Origin: Monodelphis domestica
Taxonomy: Eukaryota > Chordata > Mammalia > Didelphimorphia > Didelphidae
Direction of reading: 5' to 3'
NCBI RefSeq assembly: GCF_027887165.1
Contig: NC_077228.1
Span: forward strand, 385,566,456 to 385,630,455
Length of the DNA stretch: 64,000 bases
The position numbers and the translations under genes were made by a program. The notes under the pieces were generated by a model. It worked only from the letters and a program-made list of their open reading frames with translations, did not search any database and was not told the origin of the DNA. Below are positions 1-11,404 of this stretch, in pieces. Within the stretch, counting starts at the first letter, position 1. Every line of letters begins with the position of its first letter.

Positions 1-1980
1 CACAGTTGAAAGGAGCTATTCTATCAGCTCCAGCTTTGGGAATACCTGATTATAAGAAAGAATTCCACTTGTACATCCATGAAGCAAAAGGAATCGCACA
101 GTATTTTGGGTTGAATCTGAGGGCTATTGCATTTTACAGTTCTATCCTTGACACAGTTGCATAAGGAATGGTGCATTGCCTCAGGAGCATAGTAACTACA
201 GCTCTAATGGTCAAGAAGTCCTATGATCTAGTACTGGGATGTAAATTGCATGTGTATTCTGCACACCAAATTGAAAAACTGTTACAGTTGCAGAATTTGC
301 ATTCATTCACTGATGTAAGAATATCCCAGTATGAAGTCATTTTGTTAGGCAATGATAACATCACAATTCATAGATGTGTACCCTTGAACCCAGCAACTCT
401 GATTCCTGATTTGCCATGGGATGGAGAAGTATTGCATGATTGTGATCAGATAGTGGAACTCATGCATAGGCCATATGAATGCCTTAAAGATACACCTCTT
501 ATAAATCCAGAAATAGAGTTATACCCAGATGGGTCCTTCTATGTTCATGATGGGAGAAAATTCACAGGGGCAGTGGTATTTGACAATGACAGAATGCTTT
601 GGCATTCATCATTGCAAAGTCATGTCAGTGCCTAGGGAGCTGAGCTCAAGGCTCTGCTCATAGCCCTAGAATTAGCTAGAGGGAAAAGAGCTAATATTTT
701 TTTCTGGATTCACAATACGCTTTCTCCACTGTACATTGGTCATCATACATACAGAAAACAGAGGATATAAAACTTCAGCTGGGAAACCAATTGCATATGG
801 CAATCTGATAGATCGTATCATAAGTGCTATAGACTTTCCTAAAGAGGTGGCCATAATCCATTGTAAGGCAAACACTCATGGAAAGGACAGAATATCCCTA
901 GGGAATGACAGAGCAGACATAAAGGTTAGGTCCCCACTGTGTGCTGAATTTTTCTCTGATCGAAAGGCATAATCTCACTAAAGCTTACGACAGAGAAGAA
1001 ATACAGTCATGGAAAGAGCAGCTAGACGCTAAACTGATCAAAGACATCTGGATTGCTCGAGGGAGTAAACCTATTCTCCCTAAAAAGTTATATCAGCATC
1101 TATGCACCGTAATTCATGGAAAAGTACATTATGGAGTGCAAGGGATTCTGGATACCATACAGAGGTATTGGACAGCACCAGGAATTACAACAAATGCCAT
1201 TAGAACTTGTCAGGCATGTGAAACATGCAGGAGACATAATCAAGGACATTTTAAGAGTGTAGCATTGGGAGGCAGACCACTTAGCTATATGCCTTTCCAA
1301 TGTATTCAAATTGATTGTATCAACATGCCTAAAGACAAGGGATACAAATAAGCATTGGTGATTGTGGATAGACTGACTAGATGAGTTGAAGCATGTCCGT
1401 CCAAGAAAAGTGATACTGCAACGGCAGTGAGATTTTTATTAAAGGAGATTATACCAAGACATGGCATTCCTGAAACCATAGATTTGGATAAAGGGTCCCA
1501 CTTCACTTCCCAGGTTCTACAAGAAATCTACAAGAACTTGGGGATTAAGTGCAATTATCATTCAGTTTATTGACCCCAAAGTTCCAGGCAGGTCGAGCGT
1601 ATGAATAAAGAATTGAAAACACAAATAGGTAAACTCTGTTCAGAAACACACTTAAAATGGACAGATGTTTTGCCTCTTGCTTTGTTCAACATTAGAACCA
1701 GGCCTAGGACTGACTTGCATATATCACCATTTGAAATGCTATATGGCCAGACTCTTTGGCATGGTAGGACAGTAAAGCCACCTTACTGGTCCATGTTAAG
1801 AGGGGAATGTGTTCTTCATGAATATTTGAAACAGATACAACATAGGATTGAAGAACTAAGGAAACTGGGTTTGTTTGTGCAAAGAATACCACTAGATTTT
1901 TTGTTGCATAAGATAAAACCAGGTGATGAGGTATATGTCAAGAATTTTAATAGAGAATCTCCTACAGAACCAAGATAGAT
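1..1980 (+). pseudogene. ERV pol remnant: RT connection, RNase H and integrase
   Basis: This is the 3' half of a retroviral pol gene, entering from the window edge. In order it shows the RT connection region, RNase H and integrase. RNase H keeps the first-Asp motif (PDGSF) near 528, a GAEL motif near 638 and NDRAD near 905, but the middle TDS motif near 705 is lost. Integrase keeps an HX4H and CX2C zinc-binding pair (near 1118-1230), the first catalytic Asp (QIDC, near 1312), a second Asp before KGSHF (near 1489) and the Glu of the QVER motif (near 1594). The frame is broken by stops at about 163-165, 632-634, 1349-1351, 1382-1384 and 1571-1573, and by frameshifts near 700-950. Residue patterns resemble class I (gamma-like) ERVs; class is inferred. 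It is not functional. The same domains recur on the minus strand at 60.7-64 kb in a related but clearly different copy. Confidence 0.9.
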
Positions 1981-3268
1981 CAGACCAACTACAGTCGTAA
2001 TGACAACCCCAATGTCTATAAAGGTTGATCATAGAGATCCATGAATTGCATCATATCCATAATACTGAGTAGCCCTAGGAAAATAATCGATAAGCAATAA
2101 CAGTCCCTACTGAAAACACAGGAAAGCACAGGAGAGTACTTGCCACTAGAATACAGAAGAGAGAGCCTTGCATATGTTGTAATGATAAAAGGATAGCATC
2201 CCTGAGGCAAATACAGTTTCACAAAGGAATACAGCCAGTAACACAGACAAAAAGAGAAATATACATTTGAAAGACTAGCAGCTATAAGAAAAAAGCCTCT
2301 ATATAATTTTTATACAAAGTCTCTGGCAGCCAACCACAATAACTGAACAGAAAGAAACAATGTTATTGCAAATGAATGCATAATTTCCAAATTCTATCTC
2401 AAAGAAATAAGTACAGTAACTATCCAAGAAATTAGTACAAAAACCATATAATAAATCTCCTAGTGAAAGGTGAAACAACAAGAATTAGCAAACTTGAAAT
2501 CACTATTCTTAACAAAATCTTGAGAACCTATGCATAATGCTCACACCCATCCACGAAAAACACATGAACAGTTTACTTGCATTCACGAAGATGTACATAT
2601 GCAAATCTTACCATCATGCATAAAGAGAGCACATGTAATTCTTACTTTCACACATGAAGATTGATAAATCCTGACATTCACGAAGATTCCATCTTACTTC
2701 CATGCAAATGTAAATTTCACACTTACCTGCATGCACATGTAAAAACCTAACTTGCATACATGTTCGTGTGTTCCCAGTTCCTGATTATTCCAGTGGATCC
2801 TGATTTGAAGAACACGTCTTCAATCAAGCCTGGAAGATGAAGAGTGGCATGCTGACCAGAGAGGAAGACAGAGTTCTACAAACAGCATAAAAGGACTTGG
2901 AAGGACTTGGAAGGACTTTGGAACTTTGAAATTTTGGAACTTTTGATCATGAGGATATGTAAAAATGTGTCATACATGTTAACATCACATATATGCATGC
3001 ACAATCTACATAGAATTACACTTTAGGAAGATATTTCATGGTATGGGTAAGTATACCACATGCATAGTTGCATAACAAAAGACATACTGATAAAAATTTC
3101 TGTGGAAAATTCAGACTAAGAAATTTCTTTTCTGCATGAGTTTGCACAGAAATCTACAAGGATGTACATATGTAAATTTGTATAGATCCTATGTACACAT
3201 GTAATTACTAATTGACTAACAAGCTAACTTTATTAGAGTAATTTATTAATATATTCTAATGACTAACA
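1981..3268 (+). mobile_element. Degraded post-pol part of the left ERV
   Basis: The first about 60 bases still read as the integrase C-terminal tail with stops. I recognise no env domain, signal peptide or fusion motif beyond it. At 2540-2770 a loosely repeated motif (TTCACGAAGAT and CATGTAA variants) recurs many times. Small ORFs here, on either strand, have no recognisable family. The segment ends at the solo LTR insertion. Confidence 0.5.
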
Positions 3269-4003
3269 TGTAAACCTTAAAATTTCTTAGACTTATAAAT
3301 GTTGGAAATTTCACCATTGGGAAATTTCATACTTGAAAAATTTCCTACTGATAGTCTATTGGAATGTGAACCCCGCCTTGGCATGGGAGGGTCCTTCTCT
3401 TCCCTACTTAAGATTACTTTAGGACAGAAACCTTTTGCTGAACAATGGAAAGGGCTTTGACCTATGCTTAAGCATAGAACAGGAAGTTCTTTGAGTCATG
3501 ATTGATTTTAGAATTGATACAATAGAGTACTTGGAATGACAGAACCAGGTCTTGGAACTTCCAATCTCCACCCTACTCAGGGTAACAGGATTTAGGAAGG
3601 GCTGCAGCAAAGGATCGAGATTTAATTATTTGAGAATATGACCTTCAACAGACATGTGCAAAGGGGCAGACCTCTGGGCGGTCCTGGGTTAAGCTAGAGC
3701 CACATTTGGCACAGGGAAGACATGGACAGTGATTGGTAGATGTGAGAACTGAGGGGAGGGAACTTGGATGGTTTCCTTAAAGATAGCGGGGTCTGAGGAC
3801 TGGGGAGGGTGGGAGAGGTTTTGCTCTGAGAGGTTGTGCTCTGAGAAGCTTGCTCTGAAGGAAGCTGGAGGTGAAGGCCCCTGAGACTGTTTCTCCATTT
3901 TTGTCACGTGAGTGATAGGGACTGATCTCTTTTCTTTGCCTCAGCTATCTAAGGGCTTGGGCCTTTTGGCCCAGCCTAAACAGAGGGGGTATTTAAGCCC
4001 TAT

Positions 4004-4069
<66 letters not shown>

Positions 4070-4214
4070 ATACCTTTCTTCCTCCTGTTTGTAATTAAAC
4101 TCCATAAAAGGTTGACTGCTGATTTGAGTTTTCATTTAGGAATTACATAGCTGAATTCCTTGGTGACCTTAAATTAATATATATCAGTCTTTTTAAAGTG
4201 ATTTCCTTGTCACA
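3269..4214 (+). mobile_element. Solo LTR (family A), inserted in the left ERV
   Basis: The element starts TGTAAACC and ends TTGTCACA. It is flanked on both sides by the same 4 bp, AACA (3265-3268 and 4215-4218), as expected for a retroviral target-site duplication. It contains a TATA-like TATTTAAG near 3989, a (CT)n stretch and an AATTAAA-type poly(A) signal near 4095. The first about 500 bases match, in reverse complement, the LTRs at 33.1-34.2 kb and 58.3-59.4 kb and a fragment at 56.4 kb. No internal region follows it, so it is a solo LTR. Confidence 0.8.
4004..4068. repeat. (CT)n microsatellite inside the solo LTR
   Basis: An almost pure CT dinucleotide run lies just downstream of the LTR TATA-like box, close to the expected R region. 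Confidence 0.95.
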
Positions 4215-4218
4215 AACA

Positions 4219-4667
4219 TTAGTGACAGTTTAGCAAATTTGTTCAAGTCTTAGGAAAGTAGAGACTGAAGTCTAGAAGTAGATTGCACCATAATTGTAGA
4301 TTAGCATTTGTTAGTGATAGGAAATTTTACTTAGTGAATTTATAGATATTAGGAAATAGGACAATTGCATATTCTGAATGTTACTGAAATTGTTGGAATG
4401 GTTTGAAAATTGTTACATGATTTGTTGTTATGTAAAACAATGTTCATGTAAATCCCTTACCTAAACATTTTCCTATATCCACTCTTAGCTTAGCATCTAG
4501 GTAGACAGAATAGCTAAGATAAGTTAGGATTTTGTTATTTTGTGTGGGGGGGGGGTACAAAAATATTTAAGATACACAGAGTTAAGAATAGATAGATAGA
4601 ATTATAATAAAGGTAAGTATCATTAAAAAATGCAAGGTGCATTTTTTTATAGAAGAAAAGGGGGGAA
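4219..4667 (+). mobile_element. 3' end of left ERV internal region with polypurine tract
   Basis: AT-rich sequence without a recognisable coding domain continues the ERV on the far side of the solo LTR. It ends in a purine tract (about 4651-4667, AGAAGAAAAGGGGGGAA) directly against the TGTGG start of the next LTR. That is the position and composition of the primer for plus-strand DNA synthesis in retroviruses. Confidence 0.65.
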
Positions 4668-5208
4668 TGTGGAAGAGGCATGAAGAGAGGATTTTCAAGA
4701 CAAGCTAAGCTTGCAGCATAAGAGTAAAGGTCCTGATCTGTAGATCAAGGTGAACATTCCAAAACAGAATGTTCCCAGGAAGGGAAGTTGGGCCTGGCCA
4801 GAGGAGATGAACTGAAAACACTTCTCTGGGGGTTTTCTGACCAGGGGAGAAACTTCCTTGGCTTCCGGCTGAAGGGGGAACAAGCTGAGAACTGATCCCT
4901 GTTAGCTTCTGTCCCAGGCTGAAGGACCCTTGGGGGTGGGGGCTTCTGGAGTTGGCTGAGAAGAAATTAACTTTTGTTGGTGGCTTTGTGCAATTGGAAG
5001 AAGAAAGAAGATTTAACAGTTGTCCTCCATCTCTCTGACTGTCTCTGAGTCACAGTTGTGACAGGACTAACATTTTCCATAATCCTCCTAATTCTCCTTA
5101 TAGATTAGGAACACCCTTATTCCTTTCACCTTAATCCCCAACCTATTGTTCCCAATAAACCCCTTTACTTGAGAAAAGAAGAGTAAAGAATATTTCTCTG
5201 AAATCTCA
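4668..5208 (+). mobile_element. 3' LTR (family B) of the left ERV
   Basis: The LTR begins TGTGGAAGAG immediately after the polypurine tract and carries an AATAAA poly(A) signal near 5154. The right edge is uncertain: a CA at 5207-5208 is one candidate, and LTR-like sequence may run further. It differs in sequence from family A, so the solo LTR upstream is an unrelated later insertion. Confidence 0.65.
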
Positions 5209-5576
5209 TAGTTCCCCTGAGTTATTTAGAAGGTGGCTAACTAAGACGGAGGGAGGGGAAAGGGAGGCAGAAGGGTGAGGTTGGAAACTGGGAGGTGAAG
5301 GGTGGTATTGAGGGAGGAGGGAGGAGGAGGTTCAGAAAAATATTGATCTATTAGCCATTAGCAGTGATCAATAGGCAACCCCAGAGTAACCCCTCTAGCA
5401 GCATTTCTTTATCTGAAGATACATCTCTATCTCTCTATTTATCTCTCAGAAGTACTTCTATCTCCATAACAAATGGGCATCCTGAAGGTTCCCCTAGCAT
5501 CTCTCTAGTCTCAAACCAGAGTATATCATTCACTACAATAGGAAAAATAGTTTCACAGATTATCTCTTTATTATAG
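5209..5576. other. G-rich and unassigned sequence, no gene
   Basis: A G-rich stretch at 5248-5275 has four runs of at least three G and could form a G-quadruplex. The remainder is unassigned; a short ORF from 5364 has low-complexity Ser/Leu content and no family. Confidence 0.5.
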
Positions 5577-5692
5577 AAGGAAGGAAGGAAGGAAGGAAGG
5601 AAGGAAGGAAGGAAGGAAGGAAGGAAGGAAGGAAGGAAGGAAGGAAGGAAGGAAGGAAGGAAAGAAGGAAAGAAGGAAAGAAGGAAAGAAGG
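5577..5692. repeat. (AAGG)n microsatellite
   Basis: About 21 AAGG units are followed by about four AAAGAAGG units. The last section shows the unit changing by a one-base expansion. Confidence 0.97.
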
Positions 5693-5724
5693 TAGGAAAA
5701 AGAAGAGAAATAATAAATAGCTTA

Positions 5725-5890
5725 GACCAATTTTTTTTTAGTTTGTAGTTCTATACCAGATCTACTATTTACTACATCTGTGACACTGAGTAAATCATTT
5801 GATTTTTCTACCTTTAGTTGGTTGCTCTGAAATATGAAGGCATTGAACTATATGATCCCTAAGATCTTTTTTAGTTCTTAATAATCTTTC
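5725..5890 (+). repeat. MIR-like SINE relic
   Basis: The order of landmarks (TGTGACACTGAGTAAATCA, then a CTNAGATC-type 3' part) fits a diverged MIR core. It is old and short. Confidence 0.45.
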
Positions 5891-6560
5891 AGTCACTCAA
5901 TACACTTTTATTAAATACCTGCTATGTGTTAAGCCCTGAGGATACAAAGAAAAGCCAAAGAAATTTCCTCACTGTCTAATGGAGTGAAGGAACATGTAAA
6001 CACATGATATAAAGGATAAACTGGAGATAATCAACAGAGGGAAGGGACTAAAATAAAAGGGGGCCAGGAAAGGCATCCTGTAGAAGGTGAGATTTTAGCC
6101 AGACATGAGCAGGAAGAGAAATAATAGGACCAGATAAAAAGCCTAGAATTGGGAACTGGAGGAACAGCAAGGAGACCAGTGTAACTGAATGAGCCACTGG
6201 AGGTTGATTGGAGGGGTGACATAGATGCATTTCAATAGTTGAATGGATGATGGACTGGAGTGGAAACAGTCTTGTGGCAAGTACACCAACAAGTAGGCTA
6301 TTGCCATAGTATAAATATACTATTGCCATAGTATAAAAATGAACTGATGAGGGTAGTTTCAGAGGAGAGAAGGGGGCATACGCAAGAGATATTATAAACT
6401 TAAAATTGATAAACCTTGGCAACAGATTGGGTATGGGGCTGAGAGAAAATGAGGAATAGAAAATGACTTAGGTTCTGAGCCCATGTAACTAGGAAGATGA
6501 TAGTTACTGTGACAGTAATAAATTAACAACAGCAAAGAGAAAGGTAGTTGAATGTTTCTT
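5891..6560 (+). repeat. Old dispersed mammalian repeat, class unresolved
   Basis: It starts with a CORE-SINE-like section (TATTAAATACCTGCTATGTG) and continues into a long purine-rich section containing phrases such as GGCATCCTGTAGAAGG and CTTGGCAACAGATTGGGTA. The same long family recurs in pieces at 12.1-13.5, 26.2-26.5, 32.2-32.5, 48.9-49.2, 56.7-57.0 and 58.1-58.2 kb. Family name not assigned. Confidence 0.5.
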
Positions 6561-6817
6561 TTTCTTATAATGATGAGGCCAGAATTGTGTAACTATTGTT
6601 ATATTTGTAATGTAATAAGGAAGCTCTCTATTTAAAGGAACCCAATAATATATCCTTTTGCAATCCAACACACCTCTCCCCCCAGTTCTTTTTAAAAAAT
6701 GAAAATTTATACTCTAATGTATGTATTTTCTAAGTTTAAATATTCAAATATCCATCTTATATAGGTACAACAAAACTTTCCTGAGAGGGAAAAGGAATGA
6801 TGGAAGAGAGGAATATG

Positions 6818-6924
6818 TATTATATATATATATATATATATATGTTTATATATATATATATAAATGTACATATATCCATATATAGATGGAGGGAGGGAGA
6901 AAGAGAGAGAGAGAGAGAGAGAGA
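6818..6924. repeat. (TA)n and (GA)n microsatellites
   Basis: TA repeats cover 6818-6862, interrupted by a short GTT. A GA run covers 6902-6924. The sequence between is AT-rich. Confidence 0.95.
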
Positions 6925-9211
6925 TCGGTGGAAACAGGTGGGAGCAGGGTAAGGAAGAAGAGAAGAGAAAGCTTTGGGAGGAAAATCAAAAGAGAAAAGA
7001 TCATTTTTAAAAAGTGAGAAAAGAAAGTATATTATAACAGAAAGAAGGTATTATCAGTATACAAAAAATTGTTCAAGAAGTTGTCCCAGGGGAAATGCTA
7101 TACTGTCATGTATTACAAAGTCTTAGGGGTTATGATGGTCACCGATAAAGTATGCTATTGAAAAGCAGAATGCCTTTCAAGAGACTTCAGTACGGGTACT
7201 GAAAATAAATATCACCCTTGTTATTGCCTCTGACTTTTAGACCTGGAGTGTACCATGTTATTTCCCAAGTGAGTTCACAGACACTCAGGTTACTCTGGAC
7301 ATCATGGCTCCCTGGTAGTAGCCACCCTAGCTTCTAGCTTGCTTCCTTCTTATGTCTGTTAAATTTTTCAATTTGTGTCTCTGAGATATGAATTTATGTC
7401 TTCTGCTGGAGCTGAAGACGTTAGCCATTAGTCTAGGATAGGATTGTTTCATCTACATCATTGTGAGAATCGAGCTTTATTGAGAAGTTACCTATATCTG
7501 TCTATGCTGTAAAGAGGGATGGTAGTTGTGGAGAAAAAGGACTGAGGTAGTTAGCTTCTTGCATCATGTATTTAGTACAGCTAATAAACACTGGTAGATT
7601 CTTGATGAAGAAGCTTGGTTCACAGATCACTGGTATCCGAGATATCACTACTCTGAGATTCCACCAATTTGGAAGCCTGGGGGATAATAAGTTATCTGAA
7701 ATTCCAATGGTCAGAGGTAAAGAGAGAAGGAGAAGGAATAAATTGCATAGATACTAGAATCAGAGGGAATTTAAAGATCAGGGGACAATATAGCAAGGGA
7801 AGAAACATTTACAGTGGAGGGTATGTTGAAAAAAAGGGAAGTAACTTAATTGGCATAAATATTACTCAAAAACCTCCTATAAAATTTGGAAATACAAAAA
7901 AGAAAATACTTTCCTTCATCCCAAACTGTTGTCCTTTAGAGTGCATCAAAATAACTAGAGTTTCTTTTCCTTGTGGGCTTGGAATTAAATGTATCGTTGA
8001 ATAAATGCATTAAATAAAATAGTGAAAAGAGGCAGAAAATGGACTTGCACAGGCTTGTACGGCCAAGAACAAGGGAAACATATTACTATTACTTATTATT
8101 AAGTAATAACAGTAAGAAATATAGGAAAACAATATGATGTTGCTCCCTGTGCATTGTTCACATGTATTAATGAATAATTTCTTTTAACTGAAAAACAAGA
8201 GAGCTTCAGAAGTGATTTAGGAATCCTAAAGTTAATTATTGCCCTCAAACTACTTTAGTTCATTTCTCTTAAATGTACAAATGGACTCTTACTGACATTT
8301 CAATTCTGTTTACATGAGAAAAATCAGGATCTGAGGGCTATTGACTTTGAGTGTTGAGTTACAGCTCAGTCAATCCAAAAAGGCATTGCACATTACAAAC
8401 CTCTACTGTCTGTTAGAGATCCTGGCTTAACCAATAAACTCCATTTTGGATTATAATTTTATCAGCTTCAGAAAATGTGGTCCCATCTTCAAAATCTGAG
8501 GAAGATATCTTTTCTAGTTGTGATGTATTTAAATTCTCAATATTGAAAAGGGAAGACAGCAATTATTTGGGTGTGTTTTATATATAAAATTGAACACATT
8601 TAAAAGTGATTTTTTTAACATGAATCTTTCCTTAAACTGGTGGCTACCCTTTATTAGACACAGTCTGTATTAAAAACAAACAAAAAATCTTACATCAATC
8701 ACCCCAAATTTATAGGACACTGCTTATAACTGTCATTGTGGCCTGCCACCTGACCTAAACTCTTCATTCACATTTTCCCATAGTTCCGGTTGAGTTCAGC
8801 CTTATCTGAAACCAGAATTATCAACAATGGTATCAGTTTACTGGTCATTAGTTTCAGCCCTTTCATCCCTTGTCAGTAACCTTTTGTTTCTCAGGTTATC
8901 AAACTTTACACATCAAGCAAAGCTTTCCCCTCCCCACCCTGTACCATTTAAGTATCTTGTAGATTAGTTCTTTTAGACTCCTAAAACGATTTATTCCCAT
9001 TACCACACAACAATTTTTTAAAAATTTAATGCCCTTGGTTGTCTTGAAGCTATATTTATGGTCTAATACATCAATTTACTCAGGAATTAGAGTAATACAT
9101 GAAGAGAAAAACAAAATTAAAAAACAAGCCAAAAAAAGGCAGTCATTGGAAATTCTATATTTTCTTTTGGTTGGGGGGTGAGGGCAGGGTGACATACTCA
9201 AAAGTAATTCA
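6925..9211. other. Unassigned intergenic sequence
   Basis: No gene, clear repeat or RNA is recognised. ORFs at 7566-8004 (63 and 111 codons) overlap each other, lack any family resemblance and sit in ordinary AT-rich sequence. A small AT-rich palindrome lies near 8087-8110. Confidence 0.5.
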
Positions 9212-9498
9212 TAGCTGGAAATAATGAGTCAGGTTTGTAATGTCTGCTACCAGAGAGGCTGAGACTGGTAGATCACTTTAACTCAAAAAGTCTGAACTGC
9301 AATAAAGTTAAAACCATTTAGGTGTCTGAGCTAAATTTGGCATTAACATGCTGAACTTGTAAGGGACCACCAGCTTGCCTAAGAAGAGGTTTCAAACAGG
9401 CCAGAAATGAAGCAGATCAAATCTCCCTTAGCATCATGTGAGTGACCCCCATATGTCCAGCCTAGGCAAATAGAAGGGGGCCCAATCTTAAAAAAAAA
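9212..9498 (+). pseudogene. 7SL (SRP) RNA retropseudogene
   Basis: The segment is colinear with signal recognition particle RNA over nearly its whole length of about 290 nt. It has the 5' domain landmark GAGGCTGAG (near 9257) followed by a GATCACTTTAA box, the central GGCAT..AA section, the highly conserved GGGACCACCAGCTTGCCTAA (near 9363), and the closing TCCAGCCTAGGCAA (near 9458). It ends CCCAATCTT plus an A run, as in a retrotransposed copy. Many substitutions, including loss of the expected GC-rich 5' end, argue that it is not a working SRP RNA gene. Marsupials lack Alu elements, so this is better read as a 7SL pseudogene than as an Alu. Confidence 0.85.
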
Positions 9499-11404
9499 TT
9501 TTTTTTAATAATACAGAACAGATGATCCAGTTCATTAAAAAAGCCATAAGCATACTAAGTTAACAATATACACAAGTATTCTAGAATGTATTGATTCTTA
9601 TAATTTCCTGGTAAAGAATTAGAATATTCTACTATAATATTAATCAATCAGATATAGATTTGAATGGCCTTAATGATTTATACATATTTAATATACAAGT
9701 CAATCAGCTTTCTAGTTTAATTCAAAATACATTTTTTTGGGATATATATATATATATATCCAGGCATCAGAGAAACAAAGAATTAAAGGAGTGAAGTTAA
9801 CAGCTGATTTCAGAATATAGACACTCTACTCTTGGTATATGCTCTGGTTGAAGCCAGGTTCTCAGTTACCTTATATTGTCCCATTACTATTCCTTAATGG
9901 AAAAGAAAGTATTTAGGCTCTCTTTGTCCTGTAAGGACAGATAATATAGTCTGATTTCATGGCTTAAAAAGTAGAGAGGCTGCATATGAGCTATCTACAG
10001 GAAAACTATAGAGATGTAAATCTTTTAGAGTTAGCTATAGAAAAACTCTCTGGAGAAAAAATAATGGTATTATTCAGATTTTTAACTTTGAAGAGATTAC
10101 TACTGTAACTTCAACAAAAGATTTGCCTCAGTTCCTTTAATACTGTTATAAATCAAATATTCCTTTAGCAACTATTCATTTTGTTTGCAAAATAAGGGCT
10201 TCATTTTTTACTTGATCAAGAGATGATTCAAGACATAGGAGACTTTATTGATCTTATATTTTGGTTTACAACCTATATGGTTTCATTTTTGTATTTAGTT
10301 GTAGGATGACTAAGTAGACTGATTGTTCATAGAAAATTACCCTGAAGATAAAAATCAAAGAAATATAACCAAAAAATAATTTCTATAGATTTCTCCATCC
10401 TATTTATAAATCCTGGCTATAATAATAATAATAATAATAATATCTTCGAGTCCCACATGGGGGAATATAAGGTGAATTCAGGATTTGACCCATTCATTCC
10501 TTGTCATTTATTTATACTAGTCATCAATTGGCAAATAAAGCATTGATATTGAACATAAAAATCTGGCCTGAGAATGATGTCATATTTTTTCCAAATTCAA
10601 ACTATTTATGGGTTAAAAAACAATATTTTCCCTGGAAATTTTCCTTTGCTTAGATTTTAAATTCTGATACTTCCCCTTCCTCCCCCCCCCCCGAGTTTAT
10701 GATCTCTACTAAAAACTTATTCCTATCTTACTTTGATGTCATTTCATGGCATGGTGGTGACCCTATGTTCTCAAAAGTTATAGTAGAGGAGTTCTAAATT
10801 GAAAAGGTTTCAAGTACAGGTCTGGTGATGGATTATATGTCTATCATCTAAAGATGAGTACAGTTAAATTGAGAGAGGGTTATCACTAGGTTGACCATAG
10901 ATAATGAATTTTTTGGTTATGGCATCTCTCAAAAACTATCTCTTCAATGAGAGAAAGATTGCAATTTACTTTAGAGAAAGAAGTTCTCACAATTTCAAAA
11001 TCATATATCCTTGAAATATTGAAATGTCTATTTAGGAGCAGCACCAAGATTCCTTTCTTTCCATTAATTCTTAACAGTTAGTCAACTCATAAGAACAAGT
11101 AATAAAGTTATATCGCCTGCCTTAGTGAAAGAACAATAGTCTTCCAAATACAGTACTCAGAGGCACAAAGTTTAGAGGTTGGGTGTGGGGAAACCCTACC
11201 CTCTTATACTTGATCAGATTTTAGTGATAGTGATAGGTTTAAGATAATCAGTGTTGTGATTCTAAAGTGATTAGTATAAATTCCATTATAATCTTAATAC
11301 AATCAGTAAAATTCATGATTTTTATAAGGATTTCTAACTAAAGCACAAAAACTGCTTCTAAAGGGATGTCTAACCACCCTCTCAGTGTTTGTACTTCCCT
11401 TTAT
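9499..11404. other. Unassigned intergenic sequence
   Basis: AT-rich sequence without a recognisable gene. It holds a short (TA)n at about 9741-9760, an (AAT)n run at about 10420-10443 and a C run near 10682-10692. Confidence 0.5.

Noticed and set aside
1601..1978. Left ERV integrase C-terminal ORF as a co-opted gene
   Set aside because: It is open for 125 codons only, is preceded by stops within the same domain and has no promoter or splice context suggesting exaptation.
5577..5692. Regular short repeats as a possible CRISPR array
   Set aside because: The units are 4-8 bp with no spacers, and the genome is vertebrate. It is a microsatellite.
6048..6422. 124-codon minus-strand ORF
   Set aside because: It lies wholly inside an old dispersed repeat and shows no domain.
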